Below, piece after piece: positions 1-7,161 of a stretch of DNA of 64,000 nt. The notes beneath the pieces were generated by a model. It saw only the letters and a list, made by a program, of their open reading frames with translations. It did not search any database and had not been told where the DNA came from. This DNA comes from Acinetobacter sp. 10FS3-1 (GTDB lineage Bacteria > Pseudomonadota > Gammaproteobacteria > Pseudomonadales > Moraxellaceae), in the NCBI RefSeq assembly GCF_013343215.1, contig NZ_CP039143.1:1612001-1676000 (forward strand), given 5' to 3'. Positions within the stretch are counted from its first letter, which is position 1; each line of letters begins with the position of its first letter. The translations under genes were made by a program, and so were the position numbers.

Positions 1-1
1 A

Positions 2-307
2 ATTCCGGGGTGGCAAAAACCCCTATTAAAGGCGCTCTTAGGCATGAAGAAAGCGCATTTGCTGGCACAAGGCAAACTGGTAGATCAGATTGTAAAAGAA
101 AACTTGAAATGGGTTCCTTTTACCCAGCTGGCGAATATCACCGGACTGCCGGCTATGTCTGTACCTTTGTACTGGAATAAACAGAACTTGCCGCTCGGCT
201 CACAGTTTATTGCACCTTTTGCTCGTGAAGATTTACTTTTGCAACTTGCAGCACAATTAGAGCAGGCACAGCCCTGGTTTGATCAATATGCCAAAATTCG
301 TCTTTAA
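2..307 (+). CDS. Amidase signature family protein, C-terminal part (5' truncated by window edge)
   Basis: The frame is open from the first bases of the window, so this is the tail (about 101 residues) of a longer gene. The visible part contains the block PFTQLANITGLPAMSVP followed by LPLGSQF and a final amphipathic stretch ending near QPWFDQYAKIRL. This pattern (PFT..N.TG.PA.S.P, then G.P.G.Q, then LL.LA..LE) is typical of the C-terminus of amidase signature enzymes (amidases, 6-aminohexanoate-cyclic-dimer hydrolase type, GatA relatives), which hydrolyse amides with a Ser-cisSer-Lys triad. The triad lies upstream, outside the window, so the substrate cannot be inferred. It ends 6 bp before the convergent transporter gene. 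Confidence 0.8.
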   Translation: MPGWQKPLLKALLGMKKAHLLAQGKLVDQIVKENLKWVPFTQLANITGLPAMSVPLYWNKQNLPLGSQFIAPFAREDLLLQLAAQLEQAQPWFDQYAKIRL

Positions 308-313
308 AGTGAT

Positions 314-1484
314 TTAACTGTTTGAAGATGGTAATTCAACTTTGTTAGGTAAGCCCCCTAGCAGCAGAAAACCTAGCAAAGTTGAGGCTGCAGCTGCAAA
401 AAAGATGATATCTCCGCCTAATTGATCCCAATAATGGCCTGCTAGAATGCTTCCTGTCGCCACACCGATTCCCCACATAGTGCTATAAAGTGCCTGCCCA
501 CGGCCCTGCTGCCCGGCAGAGAAATTCTGAAAAATGACTCGCATGGCAATCATGTGAAATAGACCAAAACTTAAAGCATGAATCGTTTGTGTCAAGAATT
601 GTGCAACAAAGGAGGATGGAAATAAACCGACCACTAACCACCTTAGTCCGGTCGTTAACAGGCAAAGCATGATTAGATGCCGCCATGACCAGCGACTGAG
701 AAAGAAGGTGGCATAAGCAAACATGATAATTTCTGCAATTACACCCACTGACCAGAGCAATCCGATCTGGCTGGTACTAAATCCGGCCTGACTCAGATAA
801 TTGCTATAAAAACTGTAAAATGGCGCATGTGAGAACAGCATAATTAATTCTATGAGAAAGAAACTATAAACCACTGGCCGTTTAAATATTGGCCAGATGG
901 TATCCAGTTTTTTCTGTGCCACCGGCGCTGCCGTCGGTTCTTTAATACTAAATGACCAAAGAAAAGTTATAAATGAAATACATAATAAAAGGACTGGCAG
1001 CATACTGATCGGAATTACTTCAAATACAGCCCCCAAGCCAAAGACGCCGACGATGAAGCCAATAGATCCCCATTTACGGACTTTACCGTAGAGCTCTGCT
1101 CTCTTTTCACCTAGCCAGAATAAGGTTACGCCTTCAAACTGTGCCAGAATCGCATTCTGGAAAAAGCTGAAAATAAGCATGAGTAAGGCAACGGATTGAA
1201 AGTTATTGGGAATAAGAAAAATCATGAACCAGATACAGGCTTCCATCCAAGTAGCAATACGAACCAATAACATGCGCTTGCCTGACTTGTCCGCGAGCCA
1301 TCCCCAAATTAAAGGGGCAAAGAAACGGGTAACAATTGCAATAGAAGACAAGATACCTATTTCCTGGTAATTAAACCCCTGATCTTCCAGATAAAGGCTC
1401 CAGAATGGCATGAATGCCCCCCACAACTGCATAATAGAAAAAATAGAATCCTCCTAGTCTGGTGCTGATTGCAAGCGCTTGCAT
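314..1484 (-). pseudogene. MFS transporter of the HcaT/PPP type, interrupted by a one-base frameshift
   Basis: The intact downstream frame (314..1432, 372 residues) encodes a twelve-helix-type MFS protein of the 3-phenylpropionate transporter-like (MFS_1_like) group, with the landmark GAFMPFWSLYL near the start. Its apparent ATG lies inside the first helix. A second frame begins with an ATG at 1484 and reads MQALAISTRLGGFYFFYYA, the expected N-terminus of this family. The two frames join if one G is removed from the six-G run at 1417-1422, giving YYAVVGAFMPFW and a protein of about 389 residues. A GGAGG lies at 1450-1454, inside the extended frame. Either the gene is a pseudogene or phase-variable, or the run is miscounted in the assembly. 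Substrate unknown. Confidence 0.75.
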
Positions 1485-1672
1485 TAGATTAAATATCCAT
1501 GTATTTTCAAAAACTTAAACACTTTCATTATTACATCATATTGCATTCAATTTGACTTTATTGCACTTCAATAGTCTACAAAATTTATTTTTTGTAGACT
1601 GCTTATTTAATTTACTGATTTATAGGCTGGAATTTTAGCACAATACAGTTATCATGCTTGACGACAAACCTA

Positions 1673-1771
1673 TTAGATCGAATAGGTAATAATAAAAATG
1701 AGAATAAGTAGCACGCCGGGAAATAATCGTGATTCCAGTCCCTGCAGTGATTGCGACTGCTCGTTAAGCAT
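1673..1771 (-). CDS. Possible small membrane protein, 32 residues
   Basis: ATG at 1771 opens a 32-codon frame: a polar N-terminus (MLNEQSQSLQGLESR) and then one hydrophobic helix (LFPGVLLILIFIITYSI) ending at TAA. Just upstream a ten-codon frame (ATG at 1796, preceded by AAGGGGG, reading MSNETQMVDA) stops 5 bases inside this gene. The two could be translationally coupled, or one protein split by a one-base shift, since joining them gives a plausible longer N-terminus. No family is recognised. The membrane-helix composition supports a real peptide; the weak ribosome binding site of the second start argues caution. Confidence 0.4.
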   Translation of the reverse strand: MLNEQSQSLQGLESRLFPGVLLILIFIITYSI

Positions 1772-1819
1772 CCACCATTTGTGTCTCGTTCGACATTGTG
1801 CCCCCTTAAAATCGGCAAT

Positions 1820-1837
1820 AAAAAACTCCCGAAGGAG
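1820..1837 (-). terminator. Intrinsic terminator with UUCG loop
   Basis: On the minus strand CTCC-TTCG-GGAG is followed directly by six T. It lies just after the stop of the frame at 1845..2088, which it presumably terminates. Confidence 0.8.
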
Positions 1838-1844
1838 ATCTTAC

Positions 1845-2088
1845 TTAAAAATTAGACGTAAAATTTATAAAGCAAGTTTTCTGCCCTTTCTTCACTGGAA
1901 AGAATGTAAATTTAGGCTTGTATTTTTCATCACGGCTAAGCTCCAGCATTGTGGAGCTAACATCCTTAATCTCAAACACTTCAGCCACGCTTTTAGCTTT
2001 TATTATTTCATCATCTTCACTGAGCGTATATACATCAAGCTCAGGGCTTAACTTTTGAAGTTCTTTCGATTAAGTCTTTTATTTTCAT
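1845..2088 (-). pseudogene. Hypothetical protein of about 80 residues, split by a one-base frameshift
   Basis: ATG at 2088 opens MKIKDLIERTSKVKP and then meets TGA. Removing one G from the run at 2044-2046 (plus-strand numbering) lets translation continue as ELDVYTLSEDDEIIKAKSVA and on to FFPVKKGQKTCFINFTSNF, ending at TAA 1845 immediately before a strong terminator. The joined product has about 80 residues, is acidic and has protein-like composition. The 244-bp span is one base too long for an open frame. It is the second frame disrupted at a G/C run within 700 bp, so decay and sequencing error are both possible. Family not recognised. Confidence 0.5.
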
Positions 2089-2437
2089 TTAATATCACGT
2101 GATTATTTTTGGCATTTTAGAATAATTTATTACGCAAGCCATCTCAACAGACTACTTCAAATCATCTGGCACATATTTTTTAGTATTATTTTAAGCAAAC
2201 AGACACTGTACAGATTAGGTATCTACTAAATATAAATTAAATTCATTGACTATTTAAATAGTGAGATGGATCAATATGATCGAGTGTTTACTAAAAAACC
2301 TTTGAAATATAAATAAGATATAAACATTTTAATCGTACATATACCTACAAATGCATCCCTAAGCTACCTCATTGTAACTGCTTCTACTGTGCCATTCTTA
2401 CTAGGTCGAATCTTCGGCAAACAAAATTGAGAAAACT
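2089..2437. other. Intergenic, AT-rich, no gene seen
   Basis: About 350 bp of AT-rich DNA. No open frame with a credible ribosome binding site is visible on either strand. It presumably holds promoters for the flanking small genes. Confidence 0.5.
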
Positions 2438-2620
2438 ATGTTAGTTAATACAAATACCGCTCAAAAAGCGTCTTTCAATCAATTTTCAAATAACGCTACT
2501 GACAACAAGCCTAAATCAGACAACCAGATACAGAAGCCCGCACAAGATAAGCCTGATCAAGATGATACAAACCCTACGAAAGAGCAGCATGATCAAAAAG
2601 AAAATGCAGACAAAAAATAA
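2438..2620 (+). CDS. Small hydrophilic hypothetical protein, 60 residues
   Basis: The product is extremely polar: Lys, Asp, Asn, Gln and Pro dominate, with no hydrophobic core, signal peptide or membrane helix. It looks intrinsically disordered (for example KPAQDKPDQDDTNPTKEQ). A perfect 9-bp hairpin with a T tract starts 31 bp after the stop, which supports a real transcription unit. No strong Shine-Dalgarno sequence precedes the ATG (TTGAGAAAACT). Function unknown. Confidence 0.5.
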   Translation: MLVNTNTAQKASFNQFSNNATDNKPKSDNQIQKPAQDKPDQDDTNPTKEQHDQKENADKK

Positions 2621-2650
2621 ATCATAGCTCAATATCTTGATTAGCAAGAA

Positions 2651-2677
2651 AAGCCTATCTACCTGATGGGCTTTTTG
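2651..2677 (+). terminator. Intrinsic terminator after the 60-residue hydrophilic protein
   Basis: AAGCCTATC (2651-2659), loop TACCT, GATGGGCTT (2665-2673), giving nine pairs including one G.T, then a T tract. Confidence 0.8.
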
Positions 2678-2912
2678 GAATTCAAAATATCTGTTACGCT
2701 GTACATTACCTCAAATAATATGGCATTACGCATATAACGCCACACATAAATTATTATCCACTCTTTCAGCTTAATCATAATTCCGTCAATTGCTAGTAAC
2801 TCATTTTGTATTAATTCAGACCGTTTGAGATTCTGATACTTGGACAGCTCAGCACTGCAAAATTCTAAGCCTTATTTAGCTTATACTTCTTCTGCCATAA
2901 GCATCTCATCAA
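2678..2912. other. Intergenic with a possible decayed reading frame
   Basis: The minus strand from about 2878 down to a TAG at 2659 is open for about 70 codons (for example IMIKLKEWIIIYVWRYMRNA) but lacks a start codon with a ribosome binding site at its 5' end, and it overlaps the plus-strand terminator. It may be the remnant of a gene or chance. Nothing else was seen. Confidence 0.25.
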
Positions 2913-2966
2913 TAAGAAAAGAAAAAACCCGCTAATAATGTATATTTAGTGGGATTTTATATGCAG
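2913..2966 (-). repeat. Dispersed repeat A, copy 1 (terminator-like)
   Basis: This 54-bp segment resembles 4196..4249 at most positions. Both begin TAAGAAAAGAAAAAACCC and end in TTTTATAT. Each can fold as CCC...GGG with an A/T-rich centre and, read on the minus strand, ends in a T-rich tract, so it is probably a transcription terminator. Copy 2 follows the intact gene 4275..4493. Copy 1 follows no gene. Confidence 0.6.
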
Positions 2967-2992
2967 TAATCCGTCCAGTGAATTTAAGAAAT

Positions 2993-3023
2993 AAAAAAAC
3001 CTGCACTTTGGGGAAAATGCAGG
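2993..3023 (-). terminator. Intrinsic terminator, no obvious gene upstream
   Basis: Minus strand: CCTGCA, a 12-base loop, TGCAGG, then TTTTTTT. Between here and the next gene only a short start-less frame is visible (about 21 codons from 3110 towards 3048, VEIHQELLKSKV...), so it may mark a lost gene. Confidence 0.65.
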
Positions 3024-3141
3024 CTATAAACTGAAATTAAGTAAAAGTGTGGAGAATTACTTAATGTTGAGTAATTTACTATGAATTACTTTACTTTTCA
3101 ACAATTCTTGATGAATTTCAACTTTTTATCATCAACTGTAT

Positions 3142-3196
3142 GCTAAATCTCAGTCACATTATATAAACCGAATAAGCAAAATGGGAATTAGAGCAT
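3142..3196. repeat. Dispersed repeat B, copy 1
   Basis: This segment matches 4620..4673 over most of its length (shared blocks ATCTCAGTCACAT, GAATAAGCAAAATG and GAGCAT). Repeats A and B occur in the same order and orientation around 2.9-3.2 kb and 4.2-4.7 kb, which suggests one duplicated unit. Confidence 0.6.
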
Positions 3197-3210
3197 ATTT
3201 TCCAGATATT

Positions 3211-3233
3211 AAAAGCCCCACTAAGAAGTGGGG
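3211..3233 (-). terminator. Intrinsic terminator for the 60-residue protein at 3278..3460
   Basis: CCCCACT (3216-3222), AAGA loop, AGTGGGG (3227-3233); on the minus strand it is followed by CTTTTAAT. Confidence 0.8.
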
Positions 3234-3277
3234 ATCATTACCAATTTTGAGAAATGAATGCTTATTTATTCCCGGTA

Positions 3278-3460
3278 CTAGCTGTGAATAACTTCTAACT
3301 CAAAACCGTTATCAATCATTTTATTAATACTGGGTATCAATGCGTCTATCCATTCTCCCTCACTCCAAACCTTTAAGACTCCATTTTCCTCCTTATAATA
3401 GGCATGAGTGAAAAATGAGATATGATGAATAACCTGTGTTCCATTTGGTATATTTTTCAT
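3278..3460 (-). CDS. Hypothetical protein, 60 residues
   Basis: The start is well supported: GGAGG lies 5 bases before the ATG at 3460. The product is a soluble acidic protein with blocks THAYYKEENGVLKVWSEGEW and a C-terminus NGFELEVIHS. There is no signal peptide or membrane helix. A strong minus-strand terminator follows 45 bp downstream, so it is probably a single-gene unit. No family is recognised; a small DUF-type protein is likely. Confidence 0.75.
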   Translation of the reverse strand: MKNIPNGTQVIHHISFFTHAYYKEENGVLKVWSEGEWIDALIPSINKMIDNGFELEVIHS

Positions 3461-3677
3461 ACAAACCTCCAGTTTTTTTGTTGTAATTTTAATCTATCAG
3501 AATCTTATGTTTTTTAAGTATAGAAGCTTGTATCAATTCACTATTAAATGTGACTTTTCAAACAATGTATTAACCTATGTTATAAGAAGACGATTCCTTT
3601 AATTGTCAGTTTATTTTTACTTAAGCCGTTGTGAGTTAAGTTTTAATATATTTTTGGTTTCATGAACATCATCCAAT

Positions 3678-3703
3678 AAAAAACCATCCGAAGATGGTTT
3701 TTT
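3678..3703 (-). terminator. Intrinsic terminator, symmetrical, after the I78 inhibitor gene
   Basis: AAACCATC-CGAA-GATGGTTT (3681-3700) flanked by A and T runs on both sides. It begins 18 bp after the stop of the minus-strand gene 3721..4023. Confidence 0.85.
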
Positions 3704-3720
3704 TATTCAGCCTTGAGCTA

Positions 3721-4023
3721 TTAGCCGCAAGATGCTTGAACAATAATTTTAGTTTGTGGATCAGTGACTACTGTAACTCGATCTGAACGGTAATCTAAAG
3801 TTACTGGCTGACCTGGTGCCACCATTCGTACAGTTTCAGCTTTAGTTTTAGCTTTAATGACTGCTTCAGATAAACCAGTTTGTCCAACCAGCTTCGTTGC
3901 CTCATCCGCTATACAGCTAGTCATCGTATTTGGTGGTTGAGAAGGCATCTGTTCAGGATTATTTGCACATGCTGTCAATACAACTGCAGCTAAAATTAAA
4001 GATAAATTCTGGATAATTTTCAT
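3721..4023 (-). CDS. Peptidase inhibitor I78 family lipoprotein
   Basis: The product has about 100 residues and starts at the ATG at 4023 (MKIIQNLSLILAAVVLTACANN); a TTG six codons upstream is also in frame but adds charge before the signal peptide. Residues 1-20 form a lipoprotein signal peptide with lipobox LTAC. The rest matches the I78 inhibitor pattern: LVGQTGLSEAVIKAK, an Arg-rich middle, then APGQPVTLDYRSDRVTVVTD and a terminal CG. Family members are small periplasmic or surface proteins that inhibit serine peptidases. The domain and signal peptide are read directly; the anti-protease role comes from the family. It is a single-gene unit with its own terminator. Confidence 0.85.
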   Translation of the reverse strand: MKIIQNLSLILAAVVLTACANNPEQMPSQPPNTMTSCIADEATKLVGQTGLSEAVIKAKTKAETVRMVAPGQPVTLDYRSDRVTVVTDPQTKIIVQASCG

Positions 4024-4195
4024 AAACTTTTGTCTTATCAAGATAAAAACATAATCATACCGAATACGATAGCTTTAACTACAGGCTTAACTACAATCTC
4101 TATACATTTTACTCAAACTGAATATTTAAAAAAAGTATTGCTCTCTTAAAGTGAAAATCTGGAAATTTCCATACAGATTTAATATTCACCACCCA

Positions 4196-4249
4196 TAAGA
4201 AAAGAAAAAACCCACCAATAATGCATATTTAACGGGGTTTTATATACAA
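4196..4249 (-). repeat. Dispersed repeat A, copy 2; terminator of 4275..4493
   Basis: This is the second copy of the element at 2913..2966. On the minus strand AACCCCG...GGTGGGTT is followed by TTTTC. It lies 26 bp after the stop of the small gene 4275..4493 and probably terminates it. Confidence 0.6.
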
Positions 4250-4274
4250 ACTATGTTTGGCAAATTAAATATCA

Positions 4275-4493
4275 TTAATACTCTACAGTAATTACAAATG
4301 TATTCTCATCTTCTAAATGAGTTTTGAAATTAAAAGCATGTTTGTGAAAGTATTCATTCAATTGCAAAATAGTGCCCTTATCAACAGTATTAAAAGGAAC
4401 TTTTAAATGAATTGGATTTTCCTTACGCTTAGCAATAACCTCATGGAGTTTAATAAATAATTCTTCGTATTTACTTGTCGTAATATTGGCCAT
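4275..4493 (-). CDS. Hypothetical protein, 72 residues
   Basis: The start chosen is the ATG at 4493 (MANITTSKYEELFIKLHEV), which has GGTGA about six bases upstream; a GTG three codons earlier is possible. The protein is soluble, mixed alpha/beta in appearance (helical LFIKLHEVIAKRKEN, then strand-like IHLKVPFN and FVITVEY), with no signal peptide or membrane helix. It is flanked by repeat A at its end and repeat B upstream. No family recognised. Confidence 0.7.
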   Translation of the reverse strand: MANITTSKYEELFIKLHEVIAKRKENPIHLKVPFNTVDKGTILQLNEYFHKHAFNFKTHLEDENTFVITVEY

Positions 4494-4619
4494 TTTGGTC
4501 ACCAGTGATTACCAAAAATATAATTATAGCTAAGATACCAAACCCTATTGTAGGGTTAATTTTATACCTCAAGGAATACCCGGTTTTTCCACACAGTTCC
4601 GATATTCTTTTTTGTTATC

Positions 4620-4673
4620 GCTAATCTCAGTCACATCATGCAGGCTGAATAAGCAAAATGTGAACGGGAGCAT
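4620..4673. repeat. Dispersed repeat B, copy 2
   Basis: This is the partner of 3142..3196, with shared blocks ATCTCAGTCACAT, GAATAAGCAAAATG and GAGCAT. It lies between the terminator of 4730..5194 and the gene 4275..4493, so it may be part of that gene's promoter region. Confidence 0.6.
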
Positions 4674-4691
4674 GACTTTTCGCCTGGCAAT

Positions 4692-4717
4692 AATAAATCT
4701 CCAGAAGGAGATTTATT
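4692..4717 (-). terminator. Hairpin terminator of 4730..5194
   Basis: AATAAATCTCC-AGAA-GGAGATTTATT: an 11-bp perfect stem with a four-base loop, 12 bp after the stop. The T tract is short. Confidence 0.75.
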
Positions 4718-4729
4718 GAGTTAATCCAG

Positions 4730-5194
4730 CTATTTGAGTTCTGAATCTTCAAAATTTTCAGGGAGATTTAAATTGATTTTAAAATTTGTAGTTTGATTAA
4801 TATTACCCCAGTCTCCGTAAATCAGTGCTTTAACTTCAATTCCGGTATCTTCATATAGGCGCTTATCCTTTAAAATTTTGAGAAACTTTTCAGCATCTAC
4901 GTCACTTAGATAACCGACTTGAATACCACCGACAACCACCATAATCGCATAGGTATATTCTGTATTTGTGGTATCCATAATCAAGAGAGCATTAACCACT
5001 TTACTCACAGAGTTATCAAGTTGAGGGCCAACTATTTCAATTATAGGGTGCTGAAATTCAATTGCACTGGAAATTTTATGACCAAATTTATTTTTAGTCA
5101 TTTCTTTAAACTTTCCACCGGACTTATGTTGGCTGGGTTTCACCATTACAAAGAATGTGATTAAAACAATAATCACAAGAAGAACTAGGCCCAT
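4730..5194 (-). CDS. Membrane-anchored protein with a HIRAN-like segment, 154 residues
   Basis: Residues 1-18 (MGLVLLVIIVLITFFVMV) form one N-terminal membrane anchor, followed by a Lys-rich linker (about 19-40). The remaining domain includes a conserved-looking stretch, TYAIMVVVGGIQVGYLSDVDAEKFLKIL, near residues 80-108. Its pattern (A-hydrophobic-V-G-hydrophobic-VGYLS..A..F...L) resembles HIRAN-type domains, known from SNF2 helicases and from stand-alone bacterial proteins. This is a pattern impression only. The C-terminus is acidic. It is a single gene with its own hairpin terminator. Confidence 0.65.
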   Translation of the reverse strand: MGLVLLVIIVLITFFVMVKPSQHKSGGKFKEMTKNKFGHKISSAIEFQHPIIEIVGPQLDNSVSKVVNALLIMDTTNTEYTYAIMVVVGGIQVGYLSDVDAEKFLKILKDKRLYEDTGIEVKALIYGDWGNINQTTNFKINLNLPENFEDSELK

Positions 5195-5279
5195 GACTCA
5201 TACTCTTCACATGGGAAAGATAACAACACCCTAACACAAAAGGATCTATATTCTTTAAGTTTTATTGGGTTTTAAACTC

Positions 5280-5642
5280 TCATAACAATTTATTTAACTC
5301 AGAAGACAGCCAGTCAATAAACTGCTCTTTATCATCTATTTCCGGTATATCAAATACCCAATAATATTTAGATCCGAGCCTGCATTTAAATATTACAGTT
5401 AAGGTATTGATTTCAATATAGGCATCTTCTCCCCTGAGCTCTGCAAATGATCGTAGAGTTATTGAAAAAAACTTCAGCTTATTGACTATTTCATATTTTG
5501 ATGGCTCATACTCCTTTAAGGCTTCATCATAAATAAAGGCAAAGATCTCTGGAACCATAGCAATGTCCAGTGGCTTAACTTCAATTAATAATGAAGATAA
5601 ATCAACCCTTAGCATTACGGTGTACAACAAATGTATTGCCAC
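5280..5642 (-). CDS. Hypothetical cytosolic protein, 120 residues (or 111 from an internal ATG)
   Basis: The longest start is a GTG at 5642. An ATG at 5615 (MLRVDLSSLLIEVKP) gives 111 residues and avoids an odd hydrophobic leader. No clear ribosome binding site decides between them. The protein is acidic with alternating hydrophobic strands (AYIEINTLTVIFKCRLG, KYYWVFDIPEID) and a helical C-terminus (QFIDWLSSELNKLL). There is no membrane helix. Family not recognised. Confidence 0.6.
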   Translation of the reverse strand: MAIHLLYTVMLRVDLSSLLIEVKPLDIAMVPEIFAFIYDEALKEYEPSKYEIVNKLKFFSITLRSFAELRGEDAYIEINTLTVIFKCRLGSKYYWVFDIPEIDDKEQFIDWLSSELNKLL

Positions 5643-5675
5643 TTATTTTCATTTTTAAAAGATTATAAATGCACA

Positions 5676-5703
5676 AAAGCCCACCGTACGGCGAGCTTTT
5701 TAT
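5676..5703 (-). terminator. Hairpin, probable terminator of the 46-residue gene at 5728..5868
   Basis: Minus strand: AAGCTCGCCGTACGGTGGGCTT with G.T wobbles around the palindrome CCGTACGG, followed by TTG. It could also act on the plus strand, where it is followed by TTTTTATT. Confidence 0.55.
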
Positions 5704-5727
5704 TAAATCGAGAAGTTTAAAACCCGA

Positions 5728-5868
5728 CTAGGCTTTAAAACCTGCCAACATAACTTTACTTACTACTTCATCAAAGTCTGGCTTTGAAAGAGTTGGCCTG
5801 CTATTTCTTATAGCTTTATAGGAAAAACTTGCTGCAAACCCCACACAAACCACAGTTAACAACTTCAT
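5728..5868 (-). CDS. Small exported or membrane protein, 46 residues
   Basis: ATG at 5868 is preceded by GAGGTAAG seven bases upstream, a good ribosome binding site. The product starts MKLLTVVCVGFAASFSYKA, a short signal-anchor-like hydrophobic segment, followed by a polar tail (SKPDFDEVVSKVMLAGFKA). A hairpin lies about 25 bp after the TAG. The gene is too short for usual gene-calling limits. It resembles in design the 29-, 36- and 45-residue genes at 10.9-12.0 kb (short hydrophobic start, polar tail, minus strand). Function unknown. Confidence 0.65.
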   Translation of the reverse strand: MKLLTVVCVGFAASFSYKAIRNSRPTLSKPDFDEVVSKVMLAGFKA

Positions 5869-5950
5869 TATTGCTTACCTCATGTATTGGGAAGATTTGA
5901 TTTAAAATTATCATTTCTATCTGTAGTCTTTCAATTCACTTTAGAGTGAT

Positions 5951-6281
5951 TTGTGTATTACACCTAAAACAATATGTAATAAAAAGGCTCACCCTTTGGC
6001 ATTCACAATCACCAGCTGCCACAAGCCATTAGAGGCAACGAATACTGCTAAATCTGGCGTTGATCCAGTGGTCAAAGCTCAATTTGAAAAATCAGATGCT
6101 CAAATTGGTGAATACTTAAAGTTTCTGGATGACTCTAAAGCCCTCTTCAACAGAGAAATACAAAATCCTCTGCAAAGACTGTTCTGCTGAATACAAAAAA
6201 CAACTGCGTATCTGCTCTATTGAAAATTCAGCCTGATGATTACCCCAAGCTAAGCCCCGCTTAAAGACATTAAAGTCATAA
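5951..6281 (+). pseudogene. Decayed paralogue of the lipoprotein gene 12362..12703
   Basis: The first frame reads a lipobox-like LAFTITSC and then DPVVKAQFEKSDAQIGEYL, closely matching DPTTKAQFEQSDNRLSAYL in the intact protein at 12362..12703. It stops at TGA 6190, but the next frame continues the homology (KILCKDCSAEYKK against RILCEDYPKEYKT), and after another shift LLKIQPDDYPKLSP matches LLKLAPKEYTEPG. The start region is also degraded. At least two frameshifts separate the conserved blocks, so this is a pseudogene. It lies directly upstream of the MliC-like lipoprotein. Confidence 0.7.
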
Positions 6282-6453
6282 GGGGAAGACTATAAGGCAA
6301 GTTAAATATCCCCTATAGGTAAATTCAGATAAGAATTCCTCCTCCTCATCGCAGTATTTTTTATGTCATCCAAATGTAAATAAATCTTTATATTTCTATC
6401 CAACTAATTAACATGTTTATACTTATGATTTAGAACGAAAAGGTTTGTTCAAT

Positions 6454-6816
6454 ATGAAATATATAATTGGTGCTTCACTTCTTGCTTTGGCACTGGCCGG
6501 CTGCAATTCATCTCCTACCCAACCTACAGAATCAACGCCTCCTGTAGAAAGCACACCAAGTACTCCGGCTGAAACCCAAGTAATTAACTTTGTTGGACCA
6601 ATGGATCTAACGATTCAGCTTAAGTCATCTGACAATTTTGAAACAGCAGAAATGACTGATAATTCAGGCAAAGTTCATCATTTGAAGCAAACTGTAGCGG
6701 CCAGTGGTGTACGTTTAGCGAATGACCAAGGTGTATCTATTCACTTTAAGCGTGGCGAAGGTGTAGTAGAGTTAGTTAAAGGTAAGCCAATTAACATTAC
6801 TGAATACAAAAAATAG
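6454..6816 (+). CDS. MliC-like lysozyme-inhibitor lipoprotein, 120 residues
   Basis: The start is the ATG at 6454, with AAGG ten bases upstream; a TTG three codons earlier is in frame. Residues 1-17 form a lipoprotein signal peptide ending in LALAGC, followed by a Pro/Thr/Ser linker (about 18-45). The folded part carries LTIQLKSSDNF, then HHLKQTVAASGVRL, then IHFKRGEGVVEL. This follows the order and key residues of E. coli MliC (LTV.L, HLKQ..SASGARY, W.KGDEA), an outer-membrane inhibitor of C-type lysozyme. The two Cys of MliC that would form a disulfide are absent here. Inhibitor activity is inferred. A strong terminator follows; a decayed copy sits at 9675..10043. Confidence 0.7.
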   Translation: MKYIIGASLLALALAGCNSSPTQPTESTPPVESTPSTPAETQVINFVGPMDLTIQLKSSDNFETAEMTDNSGKVHHLKQTVAASGVRLANDQGVSIHFKRGEGVVELVKGKPINITEYKK

Positions 6817-6827
6817 GATTCTTACTT

Positions 6828-6856
6828 TAAAAACCCATCTTAAGATGGGTTTTATT
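6828..6856 (+). terminator. Intrinsic terminator of the MliC-like gene
   Basis: AAACCCATC-TTAA-GATGGGTTT (6831-6852) followed by TATTTT. Confidence 0.85.
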
Positions 6857-7161
6857 TTAGCTATGACCCAAGACAAAATACCCCTCAGGCAACCTGCATA
6901 AGAAACTTGCCCCTCCATCTATATGATTTTTTATGTAAAGCGTAAGGTTCAAAATAACGTCTGTAATAATCAGTATAAGCCCTATAATTATTAGAAATAA
7001 TGCTATGTGGTCTGCTCCTTGAGTGTTGTTCATTTTATGTTGTCTGATCTGCTATGAATACTTTTTTTCTTTAGACTTTTAAAGCTGTATTTTTATTCAT
7101 GATTTCTATATACAATTATATTCAAGTATTTGAAATTACTTCCTAGATATAGTGAATCTTT
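6857..7161. other. Intergenic, AT-rich, no gene seen
   Basis: About 305 bp with no credible open frame. It should contain the promoter of the diguanylate cyclase gene. No clear ribosome binding site precedes that gene's ATG. Confidence 0.5.

Noticed and set aside
1698..2051. 117-codon plus-strand frame across two small minus-strand frames
   Set aside because: No ribosome binding site, poor composition, and it overlaps the terminator and the two better minus-strand frames.
3048..3130. Short minus-strand frame (VEIHQELLKSKV...) before a terminator
   Set aside because: About 21 codons without a start codon or ribosome binding site; mentioned only as a possible trace of a lost gene.
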